DNA of 64,000 nt. It comes from Ruminococcaceae bacterium UBA3753 (lineage in GTDB: Bacteria; Bacillota; Clostridia; Oscillospirales; Acutalibacteraceae). Location: the NCBI GenBank assembly GCA_002372375.1, contig DFGJ01000038.1, positions 23,159 to 87,158 of the forward strand, read 5' to 3'. Below the pieces are notes generated by a model. It did not search any database, was not told the origin of the DNA, and saw only the letters and a list, made by a program, of their open reading frames with translations. Below are positions 19,019 to 29,411 of the stretch, piece by piece; position 1 is the stretch's first letter, and the number at the start of each line of letters is the position of its first letter. The translations under genes and the position numbers were made by a program.

Positions 19019-19852
19019 ATGGCAATTAAGACCTATAGGCCTACTACGAAGTCGAGAAGGCATATGTCGGTAGTCGATTATTCTTGTCTCTCGAAGGTGA
19101 AGCCGGAGAGGAGCCTTTTAAAGCCTCTGAGCAATAATTCTGGGCGCAATAGCTACGGGAGGATCACTGTTAGGCATAAAGGTGGTAGGAATAGACGTAA
19201 GTACAGACTTATCGACTTTAAAAGGACTAAAACAGACATTAGTGCCACTGTTTTAACCTTGGAGTATGATCCTAACCGTACGGCTTTTATAGCTTTGATT
19301 CAGTACGATGACGGTGAAAAAAGTTATATTATTGCACCGAAGGGACTTAATGTTGGCGATAAAGTGATTTCTGGAGATTCGGCTGACATTAAACCAGGTA
19401 ATGCTTTAAAGCTGAAGTTTATCCCTGTTGGTACTTTTGTTCACAATGTTGAACTTATTCCGGGTAAAGGTGCGCAGTTAGGGCGGTCTGCTGGCAATAT
19501 GGTTCAGCTTATGGCTAAAGAAAACGGTATGGCGCTTCTTCGATTGCCATCTGGTGAACTTAGGAATGTGCCCGAAAGCTGTATGGCAACTATCGGTGAG
19601 GTTAGCAATTCAGACCAAGAGAACGCAAAGCTTGGTAAAGCTGGAAGGAAGAGACATAAGGGTATAAGACCGACCGTCAGAGGTTCTGTTATGAATCCGT
19701 GCGATCACCCGCATGGTGGTGGTGAAGGCAAAAGCCCGATTGGTAGACCTGGACCTGTTACTCCTTGGGGTAAACCAGCGCTTGGTTATAAGACGCGCAA
19801 GAAGCATAAATTATCTGATAAATACATCGTTAAACGCAGAAACAGCAAATAA
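19019..19852 (+). CDS. rplB: 50S ribosomal protein L2
   Basis: L2 is a core 50S protein needed for subunit association and peptidyl transfer. It is full length at 277 aa, with the conserved [19 protein letters not shown] segment near residues 222-240 that contains the functionally important His. ATG start preceded by AAGAAAGGAG. It restarts the normal S10 gene order after the insertion. Confidence 0.98.
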   Translation: MAIKTYRPTTKSRRHMSVVDYSCLSKVKPERSLLKPLSNNSGRNSYGRITVRHKGGRNRRKYRLIDFKRTKTDISATVLTLEYDPNRTAFIALIQYDDGEKSYIIAPKGLNVGDKVISGDSADIKPGNALKLKFIPVGTFVHNVELIPGKGAQLGRSAGNMVQLMAKENGMALLRLPSGELRNVPESCMATIGEVSNSDQENAKLGKAGRKRHKGIRPTVRGSVMNPCDHPHGGGEGKSPIGRPGPVTPWGKPALGYKTRKKHKLSDKYIVKRRNSK

Positions 19853-19869
19853 TAGGGAAAGGGGTATGT

Positions 19870-20142
19870 ATGAGCAGAAGCGTAAAGAAAGGTCCATTCG
19901 TTCAAGAAGTGCTGCTTAAAAGGATTAAGTTACTTAATGAGAAGAAAGAAAAAAAAGTTCTTAAGACATGGAGTAGAGCTTCTACGATTTTTCCGGACTT
20001 TGTTGGGCACACCATTGCAGTTCATGATGGCAGAAAGCACGTACCTGTTTATGTAACTGAAGATATGGTTGGTCATAAGCTTGGTGAGTTTGTGCCAACG
20101 AGGACTTTCAAAGGCCATCCTGGAGCTAAGACGACAAAGTGA
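19870..20142 (+). CDS. rpsS: 30S ribosomal protein S19
   Basis: S19 is a head protein of the small subunit that pairs with S13. The 90 aa sequence is typical: [10 protein letters not shown] at the start, then the [20 protein letters not shown] block. It begins 17 bases after rplB with AAAGGGG upstream. A three-lysine cluster near residue 30 is slightly more basic than usual. Confidence 0.97.
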   Translation: MSRSVKKGPFVQEVLLKRIKLLNEKKEKKVLKTWSRASTIFPDFVGHTIAVHDGRKHVPVYVTEDMVGHKLGEFVPTRTFKGHPGAKTTK

Positions 20143-20178
20143 TCGGTGATGAAAATATTTTAAGAAAGGAGAGTACAG

Positions 20179-20535
20179 ATGGAGAAAACTATAAAAAATA
20201 AAGCAGTGGCGCACCTCAGATATAAAAGGATATCGCCTAGAAAAGTTGGGCTTGTTCTGAATTTAATTAGAAATAAACCTGTAAAACTCGCTACAGCTAT
20301 TTTGAAGCATACACCTAAAGCAGCCTGTGAGTCTTTAGTTAAATTGCTTAAATCAGCTAGTTCAAATGCGGAAAACAATAATCATATGGACGTCGATAAG
20401 CTTTATGTTTCGGAATGTTTTGTTACTCCGGGACCCATTATGAAGAGGTTTCGTCCGAAAGACCATGGTCGAAGTCATAGAATCGAGAAAAGGACTTCGC
20501 ATGTAACCATTTGTTTAGAAGAGTCTGAACAATAA
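20179..20535 (+). CDS. rplV: 50S ribosomal protein L22
   Basis: L22 contributes a beta hairpin to the exit tunnel. The 118 aa protein has the family features: HLRYKRISPRKVGLVLNLIR at the N terminus and the hairpin with the MKRFRPKDHGRSHRIEKRTS segment near residues 83-102. ATG start preceded by AAGAAAGGAG. Confidence 0.97.
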   Translation: MEKTIKNKAVAHLRYKRISPRKVGLVLNLIRNKPVKLATAILKHTPKAACESLVKLLKSASSNAENNNHMDVDKLYVSECFVTPGPIMKRFRPKDHGRSHRIEKRTSHVTICLEESEQ

Positions 20536-20558
20536 TTTTTGAAGTAAGGAGGTAATTC

Positions 20559-21275
20559 ATGGGTCAAAAAGTTAGTCCACACGGGCTTAGAGTTGGAGTT
20601 ATTAAAGGATGGAGCTCCAGGTGGTTTGTTAAAGATGAGAAAGACATTGCTCCAACTGTTTACGAAGATTACAAAATTAGGAAATTTTTAAAAGAGAGTC
20701 TTTCGGTTGCTGGCGTGCCAGAGATTGAAATAGAGCGAGATTCTTCTAGAATAAAAGTTCATATTCATTGCTCAAAGCCAGGTATAATTATTGGCAAAGG
20801 TGGATCGGAAGTAGAAAAAATAAAAGCTAAATGTGAGAAGCTATTTAAAAAGCCGATATTTATAAATATTGTTGAAGTGAAGTCTCCGGAAAAAAATGCC
20901 CAGTTAATAGCGGAAAATATAGCACTTCAGCTTGAAAAGCGGATGTCTTTTAGAAGAGCTATGAAGCAAGCTATAAGTAAAGCTATGCGGCAAGGGGCAA
21001 AAGGTGTCAAGGTCAGAGTCTCTGGTAGACTGAACGGGGCAGAAATCGCAAGAGCTGAGCATTACAACGAAGGGACTATTCCCCTTCAAACTCTTAGGGC
21101 CGATATTGATTATGGTTTTAGTGAAGCTAGTACTACTTATGGAAAGATTGGCGTTAAAGTCTGGCTTTACAAGGGTGAAGTCCTTAGAAGAGCAGTTCCT
21201 CTGGTAAGCAGATCAAGCGAGAATAATAATAGAAGGAAAGTGTTTACCCGAAAAATAGAAGGGGAGAGGAGGTAG
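20559..21275 (+). CDS. rpsC: 30S ribosomal protein S3
   Basis: S3 forms part of the mRNA entry channel. It begins [20 protein letters not shown] and carries the KH motif [15 protein letters not shown] near residue 75. It is full length at 238 aa, with a short basic tail. AAGGAGG lies just upstream of the ATG. Confidence 0.98.
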   Translation: MGQKVSPHGLRVGVIKGWSSRWFVKDEKDIAPTVYEDYKIRKFLKESLSVAGVPEIEIERDSSRIKVHIHCSKPGIIIGKGGSEVEKIKAKCEKLFKKPIFINIVEVKSPEKNAQLIAENIALQLEKRMSFRRAMKQAISKAMRQGAKGVKVRVSGRLNGAEIARAEHYNEGTIPLQTLRADIDYGFSEASTTYGKIGVKVWLYKGEVLRRAVPLVSRSSENNNRRKVFTRKIEGERR

Positions 21276-21285
21276 TTGACTGATT

Positions 21286-21717
21286 ATGCTGATGCCCAAA
21301 AAAGTTAAATATAGAAAGATACAGCGTGGTAGAATGACCGGGAGAGCTACGAGGGGAAACGAAGTTAGTTATGGCGACTACGGCCTTGCGACTACAGAGC
21401 CCGCCTGGATAACAGCTAATCAGATAGAGGCTGCGCGTGTTGCGATGAATAGATATTGTAAACGAAGTGGTAGAGTCTGGATAAAGATCTTCCCGGATAA
21501 ACCTACTACTAAAAAGCCTTTGGGTACCCGTATGGGTAAAGGTAAAGGTGCACCGGAGATTTGGGTTGCAGTTGTTAAGCCGGATAGAGTCATGTTTGAG
21601 ATCGCTGATGTTTCTTTGCCCATCGCTAAGGAAGCGCTGAGGTTAGCCGCTAATAAACTTCCTGTAAAATGCAAGTTTGTGTATAAGGATCCTAGTAGGG
21701 AGGCGACTTTAATATGA
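21286..21717 (+). CDS. rplP: 50S ribosomal protein L16
   Basis: L16 binds near the A site and the 5S rRNA. The 143 aa sequence starts [17 protein letters not shown], the canonical N terminus, and contains the RMGKGKG segment near residue 83. Its last codon overlaps the first of rpmC (ATGA), so the two are translationally coupled. Confidence 0.98.
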   Translation: MLMPKKVKYRKIQRGRMTGRATRGNEVSYGDYGLATTEPAWITANQIEAARVAMNRYCKRSGRVWIKIFPDKPTTKKPLGTRMGKGKGAPEIWVAVVKPDRVMFEIADVSLPIAKEALRLAANKLPVKCKFVYKDPSREATLI

Positions 21718-21923
21718 AGAAAAGTAAAAAAACAGATTATAAATCGCTTTCTGTTGAGGAACTTAATAAAAAGCTAAAAGATTTTAAGATGGAGCATTTT
21801 AATTTGCGTTTTCAACAAATAGCTAATCAGCTTGAAAATCCTGCTAGATTTAGGTTTGTAAAAAAAGAGATCGCCCGAGTGTTTACAGAGTTGAATAAAA
21901 AGAACAGAGTGGCAGGATTGTAG
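21714..21923 (+). CDS. rpmC: 50S ribosomal protein L29
   Basis: L29 lies beside L23 at the exit tunnel. The 69 aa two-helix protein shows the pattern [20 protein letters not shown] followed by [15 protein letters not shown]. It overlaps rplP by four bases, with the ribosome-binding site inside rplP. The 84 bases after it are an unusual gap before rpsQ. Confidence 0.96.
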   Translation: MKKSKKTDYKSLSVEELNKKLKDFKMEHFNLRFQQIANQLENPARFRFVKKEIARVFTELNKKNRVAGL

Positions 21924-22007
21924 GGCGTTTGCTTTTTGGTTTAGTGGTAGATATAACTTAATTGAGTGTGTTTTAGTTTTTAAAAATGTTCTGAAAGGAG
22001 TAATTTA

Positions 22008-22274
22008 GTGGCAGAGAGTGTTGTTCGTGGAAGGCGGAAAGAAAATGTAGGTAAGGTAGTTAGTGATAAAATGGACAAAACTGTCGTGGTTTCTATTGAA
22101 AATAGCGTTAAGCACCCACTTTATGGTAAAATTGTTAAGCGTAGTGTCAGGCTTAAAGTGCATGATGAAAACAATGAATGCCATGTTGGAGATAAGATAA
22201 AAATTATGGAAACAAGAAAGCTCAGCAAAGATAAGTACTGGCGGTTAGTTGAGATTTTAGAAAGAGCAAAATGA
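22008..22274 (+). CDS. rpsQ: 30S ribosomal protein S17
   Basis: S17 is a primary 16S rRNA-binding OB-fold protein. The 88 aa sequence contains the family block [17 protein letters not shown] and [15 protein letters not shown] start preceded by AAAGGAG. The order rpmC-rpsQ-rplN is standard. Confidence 0.97.
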   Translation: MAESVVRGRRKENVGKVVSDKMDKTVVVSIENSVKHPLYGKIVKRSVRLKVHDENNECHVGDKIKIMETRKLSKDKYWRLVEILERAK

Positions 22275-22310
22275 TTTTTAAGTTTGTTTGTGTGAAAGGA
22301 GGTAAAAGTT

Positions 22311-22679
22311 ATGATACAGCAACAGACTCTACTAAAAGTGGCGGATAACACTGGCGCCAAAGTTATTATGTGTATTAGAGTTCTTGGTGGTACCAGGCGT
22401 AGATATGCTCGCATTGGCGATGTTATAATTGCTTGTGTGAAAAAAGCTAATCCTGGTGGTATAGTCTCTAAGAGTGATGTTGTGAGAGCGGTTGTTGTCA
22501 GAACTAAGGAGCCTACTCGTAGGGCGGATGGTAGTTATATCCGCTTTGATGAAAATGCTGCTGTAATTTTAAACAAAGATGACAGCATTCGTGGGACACG
22601 TATTTTTGGGCCAGTAGCAAGGGAACTTAGAGAGAAAAATTACAACAAAATACTTAGTTTAGCTCCAGAGGTTTTGTAG
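22311..22679 (+). CDS. rplN: 50S ribosomal protein L14
   Basis: L14 forms an intersubunit bridge and is the binding site of the silencing factor RsfS. The 122 aa length is exact for the family, with the [17 protein letters not shown] start and the [13 protein letters not shown] segment near the C terminus. AAAGGAGG precedes the ATG. Confidence 0.98.
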   Translation: MIQQQTLLKVADNTGAKVIMCIRVLGGTRRRYARIGDVIIACVKKANPGGIVSKSDVVRAVVVRTKEPTRRADGSYIRFDENAAVILNKDDSIRGTRIFGPVARELREKNYNKILSLAPEVL

Positions 22680-22695
22680 AAAGGAGGGTGAATGT

Positions 22696-23049
22696 GTGGC
22701 TTTGAGGATAGGTACTAAGCCTAAGGTATGCAAGTGTAAAGTTCATGTAAAAGTGGGCGATAGGGTCATTATTTTGAGTGGTAAAGACAAAGGAAAGAAA
22801 GGCAAGATCCTTGCCGTTAGTCGTAAAGAAGGTAAAGTCATTGTTGAAAAGTTGAATGTGGTAACCAAACACGTTAAACCGACCAAGGTAGGCCAAGAGG
22901 GCGGTAGAGTAAAAGCTGAAGGTGCGATATATGCTTGCAAAGTCCAGCTAGTTTGCCCTGAGTGTGGGGAAGGTACTAGGATAGCGCATACATTTTTAGA
23001 AGATGGTACCAAAAAAAGAATGTGTAAAAAGTGCAAAAAAGTTATATAG
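22696..23049 (+). CDS. rplX: 50S ribosomal protein L24
   Basis: L24 initiates 50S assembly. The 117 aa protein has the KOW motif (VGDRVIILSGKDKGKKGKIL, residues 22-41) and a Cys4 element, CPEC near residue 93 and CKKC near 113. An N-terminal extension (GTKPKVCKCKVHVK) adds two further cysteines and makes it longer than the ~103 aa norm. GTG start; AAAGGAGGG precedes it. Confidence 0.96.
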   Translation: MALRIGTKPKVCKCKVHVKVGDRVIILSGKDKGKKGKILAVSRKEGKVIVEKLNVVTKHVKPTKVGQEGGRVKAEGAIYACKVQLVCPECGEGTRIAHTFLEDGTKKRMCKKCKKVI

Positions 23050-23075
23050 TGCAGTGAAAGGGGTGAGTGTTAATC

Positions 23076-23615
23076 ATGGCAAGAATGCAGGAACTTTATA
23101 AAGAAAAAATAGTTTCGGCGCTGATGGAAAAATATAACTATAGGAATGTTTTTCAGGTTCCGAGGCTCTTAAAGGTAGTTGTTAGCGTTGCTACAGACGA
23201 AGTAAAAGATAACTCTAAAGTTATAACTTTTATATCCGGAGATATCGCGAAAATTACCGGTCAGCAGCCTGTCGTTTGTAAAGCAAAGAAGTCAGTTGCG
23301 AACTTTAAGATCCGTCAGGGGATGAACATAGGTGTAAAGGTTACTCTTCGAAGAGATAAAATGTATGAGTTTTTAGATCGTTTGTTTAATTTTGCTTTAC
23401 CGAGAGTCCGTGATTTTCGTGGTATCAATCCTAAGTCGTTTGATGGCCGTGGAAATTACAATCTTGGAATAAAAGAGCAGCTTATATTCCCGGAGATTGA
23501 CTATGATAAAATAGATAAGATTCGTGGTATGGACGTTTGTGTAGTGACTACTGCTAAGACGGATGATGAAGCCAGGTCTTTGCTTGAAATGTGTGGAGCG
23601 CCGTTTAAGAAATAA
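23076..23615 (+). CDS. rplE: 50S ribosomal protein L5
   Basis: L5 binds 5S rRNA in the central protuberance. The 179 aa sequence carries the family segments [18 protein letters not shown] near residue 21, [16 protein letters not shown] and [23 protein letters not shown] 23076 matches the family start and is ten bases from AAAGGGG; a GTG three codons upstream is less likely. Confidence 0.97.
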   Translation: MARMQELYKEKIVSALMEKYNYRNVFQVPRLLKVVVSVATDEVKDNSKVITFISGDIAKITGQQPVVCKAKKSVANFKIRQGMNIGVKVTLRRDKMYEFLDRLFNFALPRVRDFRGINPKSFDGRGNYNLGIKEQLIFPEIDYDKIDKIRGMDVCVVTTAKTDDEARSLLEMCGAPFKK

Positions 23616-23645
23616 TAGTTGTTTTTAGAAGGGGGGGATTTATTT

Positions 23646-23831
23646 GTGGCTAAGACTTCGTTGAAAGTTAAGCAAAAAAGGGAGCCTAAATATAAAACCA
23701 GGAATTACACTCGGTGCAATATTTGTGGTAGACCGCACAGTGTGCTTAGAATGTATGGATTGTGCCGTATATGTTTTAGAGAACTAGCACATAAAGGTCA
23801 GATTCCGGGTGTAAGAAAGTCGAGTTGGTAG
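23646..23831 (+). CDS. rpsN: 30S ribosomal protein S14, zinc-binding type
   Basis: This is the short S14 form (61 aa) with two CxxC pairs (CNIC and CRIC, roughly residues 24-43) that bind zinc, as in most Gram-positives. The GTG at 23646, preceded by a run of G, gives the canonical start AKTSLKVKQ. An in-frame extension back to 23619 is not needed. Confidence 0.96.
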   Translation: MAKTSLKVKQKREPKYKTRNYTRCNICGRPHSVLRMYGLCRICFRELAHKGQIPGVRKSSW

Positions 23832-23864
23832 GTCAATTAGTCTTAAAAAGGAGGTAAATATATT

Positions 23865-24263
23865 TTGCAGATTACAGATACTATTGCAGACTTATTAACA
23901 AGAATTCGCAACGCATGTATTAGTAAGCACGAGTTTGTGGATGTCCCTGCGTCTAGAACAAAGAGAGCTATAACTCAGATTCTTATGGATGAAGGGTATA
24001 TTCATAAATACTTTTTGCTTGTTAAGAATAAGCAGCACATTATAAGAATTCGGCTCAAGTATACTTCCAGCAAAAAGCCTGTTATAACCGGGATAAAAAG
24101 GGTCTCGAAACCGGGGCTGAGAGTCTATACAAATGTTGAAAATATGCCTAAAGTTATTAGGGGGTTGGGAATAGCTATAATTTCCACTTCGAAAGGTATA
24201 ATGACTGATAAACATGCACGTAAAGAGAATGTTGGCGGAGAAATAATGGCATATGTTTGGTGA
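23865..24263 (+). CDS. rpsH: 30S ribosomal protein S8
   Basis: S8 binds the central domain of 16S rRNA and in E. coli represses the spc operon. The 132 aa sequence begins with the canonical [13 protein letters not shown] and ends with the conserved [20 protein letters not shown] block. TTG start; AAAAAGGAGG precedes it at usual spacing. Confidence 0.97.
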   Translation: MQITDTIADLLTRIRNACISKHEFVDVPASRTKRAITQILMDEGYIHKYFLLVKNKQHIIRIRLKYTSSKKPVITGIKRVSKPGLRVYTNVENMPKVIRGLGIAIISTSKGIMTDKHARKENVGGEIMAYVW

Positions 24264-24292
24264 TTTTTGTAAGAAAGGGGGAACGTTTTGTT

Positions 24293-24838
24293 ATGTCCAG
24301 AATCGGTTTAAAACCTATTAATATACCGGATGGTGTAACTGTTAATTTAAAAGATCGGTGTGTGTCGGTTAAGGGCAAAAAAGATGAGCTTGTGTGCTGT
24401 ATTCATCCGAATGTTAGTGTAGATGTGAGCGATAAAGTTGTTACTGTTTTAAGAAAAGACAACAATAAGCTAAGCAGGTCTTTGCATGGGCTTACAAGAA
24501 GCTTGCTCTTTAATATGATCGAGGGTGTGACAAATGGCTTTAAAAAGGTTCTGGAAGTTAATGGAGTTGGTTATAAAGTACAGAAGCAAGGCAAAGACCT
24601 TGTGATGAATTTGGGATATTCTCACCAAGTTAAAGTGTCTGAGGTTCCGGGGGTTAGCTTTGCGGTCGAGGGTAATAACAAGATTATTGTTACTGGTGCA
24701 GATAAACAAAAAGTTGGGCAAGTCACTGCGGAGATACGGAAAAAACGTCCACCGGAACCCTATAAGGGCAAGGGTATAAAGTACGAAAATGAGCACATTC
24801 GTCGTAAAGAAGGTAAGGCTGGTAAAGGTAAAAAGTAG
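24293..24838 (+). CDS. rplF: 50S ribosomal protein L6
   Basis: L6 is a two-domain protein near the factor-binding site. The ATG at 24293 gives the canonical MSRIGLKPI start; GAAAGGGGG lies upstream. The 181 aa are collinear with the family, including NGVGYK near the domain boundary and the [16 protein letters not shown] segment near the C terminus. Confidence 0.97.
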   Translation: MSRIGLKPINIPDGVTVNLKDRCVSVKGKKDELVCCIHPNVSVDVSDKVVTVLRKDNNKLSRSLHGLTRSLLFNMIEGVTNGFKKVLEVNGVGYKVQKQGKDLVMNLGYSHQVKVSEVPGVSFAVEGNNKIIVTGADKQKVGQVTAEIRKKRPPEPYKGKGIKYENEHIRRKEGKAGKGKK

Positions 24839-24873
24839 TTAATTTTTTGATTTTTGTGAAAGGAGGTTTTTTT

Positions 24874-25239
24874 GTGGTTAAACTTCAGTCAAGGAATGAA
24901 TTAAGGAAAATAAGGCATAAAAGGGTAAGAACGAAAGTTCGAGGAACGTCCAGTGTGCCGAGGCTCAGTGTCTTTAGATCCAGCAAAAATGTTTTTGCCC
25001 AGATAATAGATGACGAAAAAGGGATAACTTTGGTGTCTGCATCTAGCATAGACAGAGAGTTTAAAAAGCCTGAAGGTCCAGGTAAAATTAGTTCTGCTGT
25101 GGAAGTTGGGAAGTTGCTTGGTTCAAGAGCTGCGGCTAAAGGGATCAAGAAAGTTGTTTTTGATCGTGGCGGTTACGACTATCACGGAAGGGTTAAAGCT
25201 TTAGCTGAGGGTGCGCGTGAGGCGGGACTTGAATTTTAA
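24874..25239 (+). CDS. rplR: 50S ribosomal protein L18
   Basis: L18 binds 5S rRNA with L5. The GTG at 24874, preceded by AAAGGAGG, gives 121 aa. Family blocks are [20 protein letters not shown] near residue 14, [20 protein letters not shown] near the end and the terminal GLEF. Confidence 0.97.
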   Translation: MVKLQSRNELRKIRHKRVRTKVRGTSSVPRLSVFRSSKNVFAQIIDDEKGITLVSASSIDREFKKPEGPGKISSAVEVGKLLGSRAAAKGIKKVVFDRGGYDYHGRVKALAEGAREAGLEF

Positions 25240-25261
25240 TTTAGAAGTGTGAGGTGATTTT

Positions 25262-25777
25262 TTGGCACAGTTTGGTGGTCCTTCTTTGAGGGAAAGAGAA
25301 GATGGATATAAAGAAAAGGTAGTTTCTGTAAATAAAGTTTCTAAGACAGTCAAAGGTGGTAGGATTTTTAAGTTTGCTGCTCTTGTTGTTGTTGGTGATG
25401 GTAAAGGGAAGGTCGGGTTTGGTATTGGCAAAGCTGCGGAAGTTTCAGGTGCTGTAAAAAAAGGTATTGATGAAGCCAAAAAAAATTTGGTAGAAGTTTC
25501 TCTGAGAAAAAGCACTATACCGCATGAGGTTATTGGTGAATTTGGTGCCGGGAGAGTATTGATGAAGCCGGCAGCACCTGGTACTGGAGTCATAGCCGGC
25601 GGAGCTGTTAGGGCGATAGTAGAGGTTCTTGGCATTAAAGACATTAGGACGAAAGCTTTGCGTTCTAATAATCCGTATAACGTTGTCAGAGCAACTATGA
25701 AGGCACTTCGCGCTCTTCGCACTGCCGATGAAATTGCGACGATTAGAGGCAAGCTAGTTAAAGAGATTTTATACTAA
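25262..25777 (+). CDS. rpsE: 30S ribosomal protein S5
   Basis: S5 lines the mRNA entrance and influences decoding accuracy. The 171 aa protein has the S5 double-stranded RNA-binding segment ([19 protein letters not shown] near residue 45) and the C-terminal domain with [23 protein letters not shown] start with GAGGTG upstream. After it the operon is interrupted by an 844-bp spacer. Confidence 0.97.
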   Translation: MAQFGGPSLREREDGYKEKVVSVNKVSKTVKGGRIFKFAALVVVGDGKGKVGFGIGKAAEVSGAVKKGIDEAKKNLVEVSLRKSTIPHEVIGEFGAGRVLMKPAAPGTGVIAGGAVRAIVEVLGIKDIRTKALRSNNPYNVVRATMKALRALRTADEIATIRGKLVKEILY

Positions 25778-26621
25778 TTTGTTTTCGAACCTTGAAAATT
25801 TAATGTTGTGGCACTTGGGCTGTTTTGTTAATTGGTGAAGGATGCCAAGTAGTTGTTTTTGTTACTAAGCTTATGCTGCCTTTTACTGTTCGGGTTTGTT
25901 TCGAGCTGTTTGGGTTTAGCTCAAGTTTTTGGTGCTTCAAGGTTTAGATTTATTGCTCAGTACTTGTTTTGTTGAATTGTTTGTGCCCAGATTGTTGTTA
26001 CAATCAATTGTGTCATGGTAACTGAAGAATTTCTTGTAGGTACAGTGCTTGCCAATTATTTTTTAATCGTTTGGCATTTCTGCTTAAGTATTTGTTGATT
26101 GGTTTGGCTTAGAAGATTTCGGTTTCAACTCGGACTTTGTGATAGTTTTTGTTTTTTAAAATTGCTTCGATCGAGAGCTGTTTTGAAAGTCGTTTGATTT
26201 AAGTGAGTAAGGGGACTTTTGTAAGTGACGTTGTAAATGTGTTATTTGCTGTTTGATTTTGAGCCGATTTCTTGTGTTTTTTCGTATTTTAATGTAGTTC
26301 TGCACATCCTGTATTTAATAAATAGTTAGTGTTGTGTTTAGTGGAGAATTAGTAATTCCTGAAAGTTTAGAAAGTTCGTGCTTGTTGGTTTCTGATAGTA
26401 TCGGATGATTTTTTAAAAATAGTTTGTTTTTCACGGCTATCGTCCTTATTTAAATTTGAGTTTCATGTTTGTTGAGGTCATGTGGGCAGAAGTTGGATAA
26501 ATTGCGCTATTTGGTTTTGAGTTTTTGGATATCATAATGTCTTCAGTGGACTCCTTTGATGTATGTCTGAGTTTACTTTAGGGCGATTTAGTTTTGCGAA
26601 GGAAGGAGAGTAGGAAATTCT
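25778..26621. other. 844-bp spacer inside the spc operon
   Basis: rpsE and rpmD are normally almost contiguous; here 844 bp of G/T-rich sequence separates them. I see no gene, no repeat array and only weak hairpins, such as ACTTGG/CCAAGT near 25817-25850 and TGCCAA/TTGGCA near 26052-26080. rpmD may have its own promoter here, but none is clear. Confidence 0.45.
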
Positions 26622-26801
26622 ATGAATACTGTTACTGTCACATTGAAAAAGAGTCTCATAGGGTATAAAAAAGACCAGATTTGTACAGCGCATTCTTTGG
26701 GTTTGAGGAAAGTTGGGGATTCATGTGTTCAGCCACTTAATGGACAGACGCGAGGCAAAGTTCAGAAGATATCCCATTTAGTTAGTGTCGTTGAACACTA
26801 G
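26622..26801 (+). CDS. rpmD: 50S ribosomal protein L30
   Basis: This short gene encodes 59 aa beginning NTVTVTLKKSLIGYKKDQ, then LGLRKVGDSCVQP, the usual L30 pattern (short beta strand, helix with a TAHSLGLRK-type segment). AAGGAAGGAG lies upstream of the ATG. It sits in its standard place before rplO. L30 is absent from some bacteria, so its survival after such a long spacer suggests it is still needed. Confidence 0.93.
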   Translation: MNTVTVTLKKSLIGYKKDQICTAHSLGLRKVGDSCVQPLNGQTRGKVQKISHLVSVVEH

Positions 26802-26832
26802 TTAATTTTAAAAGTAAGGAGGTGAGTAGTGT

Positions 26833-27270
26833 ATGAATTTGTGTGATCTTCGACCCGCAGTTGGTTCCAGAAAAGTTGCTAAAAGGATTGGTCGGGGGAT
26901 AGGCTCGGGCCAAGGTAAGACTGCTGGTAAAGGTCATAAAGGGCAAAAGGCCAGAGCGGGCGGAGTAAGGCCTGGATTTGAAGGAGGTCAAATGCCGCTT
27001 CAAAGGAGGGTACCAAAAAGGGGCTTTAACAATATTTTCCGTAAGGAAAAGACTATTGTTAACTTAGCTTGGTTGAATAAATTTGATGATGGTATTGTGG
27101 TAGATGCTGAAGCTTTGATAAAATCAGGCATTTTAAAAAAAGCAAGAAACGGCATAAAGGTTCTAGCAGATGGTAAATTGTCTAAGAAATTAACTGTAAA
27201 AGCTGATGCGTTTTCTAAAAAAGCTCTATTGGAAATAGAGAAAATTGGAGGAAAGGCTGAGGTGGTTTAA
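26833..27270 (+). CDS. rplO: 50S ribosomal protein L15
   Basis: L15 acts late in 50S assembly. The 145 aa sequence has the glycine-rich N-terminal extension ([20 protein letters not shown] near residue 19) and the conserved [11 protein letters not shown] block near 55. AAGTAAGGAGGTG precedes the ATG. The secY start follows its stop immediately. Confidence 0.97.
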   Translation: MNLCDLRPAVGSRKVAKRIGRGIGSGQGKTAGKGHKGQKARAGGVRPGFEGGQMPLQRRVPKRGFNNIFRKEKTIVNLAWLNKFDDGIVVDAEALIKSGILKKARNGIKVLADGKLSKKLTVKADAFSKKALLEIEKIGGKAEVV

Positions 27271-27271
27271 G

Positions 27272-28657
27272 TTGTTTAAGACGATAATTAATGCGTTCAA
27301 GGACGCAGATATGCGTAAAAAAATGCTATTTACCCTTATGATCATAATAATTTTTCGCATAGGTTCTGTTATTCCAGTACCGTTTCTCGATGCTGAGGCT
27401 TTGAGGCAACTTATGAACACTGCAACAACGGGGCAAAACTCTGGCTCTTTCTTTAGCATGATGAATATGATGTCTGGTAATGCATTTTCTAAGGGGACTT
27501 TATTCGCTCTTTCCATTCAGCCTTCAATAAATGCTTCCATAATTATGCAGCTTTTAACTGTTATTATTCCTTCTTTAGAGAAGTTGAGTAAAGAAGGCGA
27601 AGAAGGAAGAAAACGTATGGAAGCCATACAGCGATATCTGACGGTTGTTATTGGTATTTTGCAGGCTTTCATGTACTACTTGTGGCTCAAAAATAGCGGC
27701 GTTGCATTGTATGGTGATAAAGATGGCTTCGCGGGAATACTAACTGGCTTTATTATTGTTTTGACGCTAACAGCAGGTACGGCTCTTATCATGTGGATGG
27801 GTGATCAGATTAATGATAAGGGTGTTGGCCAGGGTACCTCTATTATTTTGTTTGCCGGTATGGTTGCGCGTGTGCCTATGTTGGTCCAAGTATTAATGGA
27901 ATATATTCAGAAAGCCGGTACTCCCAAAGAACCTGCGGCTGTGTATGAAGCTGTGAAGTATCAAGTAAGCGGCGGAAGAGATCCTTGGCTTTTTTATATT
28001 TTCGTGCCGCTATTCTTGGTAATATACTTTACTATGATGTGGTTGATAGTATTTACAAACAATGCAGAGCGTAGAATTCCAATTCAGTACGCAAAGAGAG
28101 TTGTTGGGAGAAAGATGTATGGTGGACAAAGTACGCATATACCAGTTAAATTTAGCGGTTCCGGAGTTATGCCGGTTATATTTGCGCAGTCAATATTGTC
28201 TTTGCCGTCTGCTGTCCAGACTGTTATGGGTGAAGCTAGAGCTCCAGAGTGGCTAAGAAATATTAACAACGCTTTATCGCCGTTTGGTTGGATTTATCCG
28301 ACTATTTATTACGTGTTAATTCTGTTTTTTGCGTATTTTTATTTGTCTATTCAATATAACCCAGTAGAAATGGCTAACAATTTGCGGCAAAGCAGTGGGG
28401 TGATTCCAGGTATGAGGCCCGGTAAACCGACTAGTGACTTTATAGAGCGGGTACTTTCTAAGATCACTTTGATGGGTGCAATTTTTCTTGGAATAGTTGC
28501 TGTCATTCCGTTCATTTTTGGCGATTTAACATATATGCATCAAACTACATTCCTGGGTGGAACGTCTGTGATAATTATGGTTGGTGTAGCACTTGAGACG
28601 GTTAAGAACCTAGAATCGCAAATGATGATGCGTCATTACAAAGGGTTTTTGGATTAA
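27272..28657 (+). CDS. secY: Protein translocase channel subunit SecY
   Basis: SecY is the membrane pore for Sec export and membrane insertion. The 461 aa protein shows ten hydrophobic segments and the family blocks FRIGSVIPVPFLD near the N terminus, ERRIPIQYAKRVVG in the cytosolic ribosome-docking loop and GVIPGMRPGKPTSDFI near residue 385. The TTG at 27272 matches the family N terminus (FKTI) and follows GAGGTGG. It would export the signal-peptide proteins in this window. A 754-bp spacer separates it from adk. Confidence 0.97.
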   Translation: MFKTIINAFKDADMRKKMLFTLMIIIIFRIGSVIPVPFLDAEALRQLMNTATTGQNSGSFFSMMNMMSGNAFSKGTLFALSIQPSINASIIMQLLTVIIPSLEKLSKEGEEGRKRMEAIQRYLTVVIGILQAFMYYLWLKNSGVALYGDKDGFAGILTGFIIVLTLTAGTALIMWMGDQINDKGVGQGTSIILFAGMVARVPMLVQVLMEYIQKAGTPKEPAAVYEAVKYQVSGGRDPWLFYIFVPLFLVIYFTMMWLIVFTNNAERRIPIQYAKRVVGRKMYGGQSTHIPVKFSGSGVMPVIFAQSILSLPSAVQTVMGEARAPEWLRNINNALSPFGWIYPTIYYVLILFFAYFYLSIQYNPVEMANNLRQSSGVIPGMRPGKPTSDFIERVLSKITLMGAIFLGIVAVIPFIFGDLTYMHQTTFLGGTSVIIMVGVALETVKNLESQMMMRHYKGFLD

Positions 28658-29411
28658 TAGTTTTTTCCCTTTTACTTAAGTGGTATGAAAGATGTTGATA
28701 TCTTCGGCAACATTGTTTTTGCGATTAGCGTAGCTTTTTTATTCTGCTCCTTCGGCGATTAGAGGTGACCAATTTGAGGTTGCTCTCTTGGCTTTGATAG
28801 TTTTGGATGAATTTTAGTAACTTTTTGTTGCTCGGCAGGTGGGATTGTGTGGCACATTTTGCAAAATTGATGTATGAAGTTCTCTGTTAATTAAATGTTG
28901 AGGATTATGTTATTGTTTTTGTGCATTAAAAATTCGGCAGCCTGGTGTTGATGATGTAGTGTGAGCTGCTGGCTTTCAACAGACTTGTTCGTTTATCTTG
29001 GTTTTACTCTAGTAAGTTTCGTAGCAGCCTTTGCGACTTAGGTTTTTAAGTAAATGTGATTTGGAAAATTGAGATATATCTGGTTTTTTGACGCAGTTTG
29101 GCGGGCTCGTTTTGTTGGATTTTTGCATTCCGGCTATGGCTTGCGAGGGCTTGATGCCGTTATTAGCTTGCATTTGAAATTGATAATTTTTAAGAATTTT
29201 TCTTGTTTAGTTGTTGATTTGATGACATAGGTGGAGTTGGTATTCTTTTTTTGATGTTTTTGGTATATGGCCTGCTGTTTTTACGGATTTAAATTACATG
29301 GTTTGCCGTAAGTATGTTCGGTTTATTTTTTGTTGTAGATTTTAGGTAGTAGTCGTTTTGACTTGACGTAGAAACTAAAGGCTTTTAGAAAAAGTAAAAG
29401 GTATGTTTAGT
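28658..29411. other. 754-bp spacer between secY and adk
   Basis: These genes are usually adjacent. The spacer is T/G-rich and contains no recognisable gene, repeat array or strong terminator. It may contain a promoter for adk, but no convincing -35/-10 pair was found. Confidence 0.4.

Noticed and set aside
25262..25752. Long minus-strand frame opposite rpsE (25201-25752)
   Set aside because: It is a shadow of the S5 gene on the other strand; the S5 frame is unmistakable.
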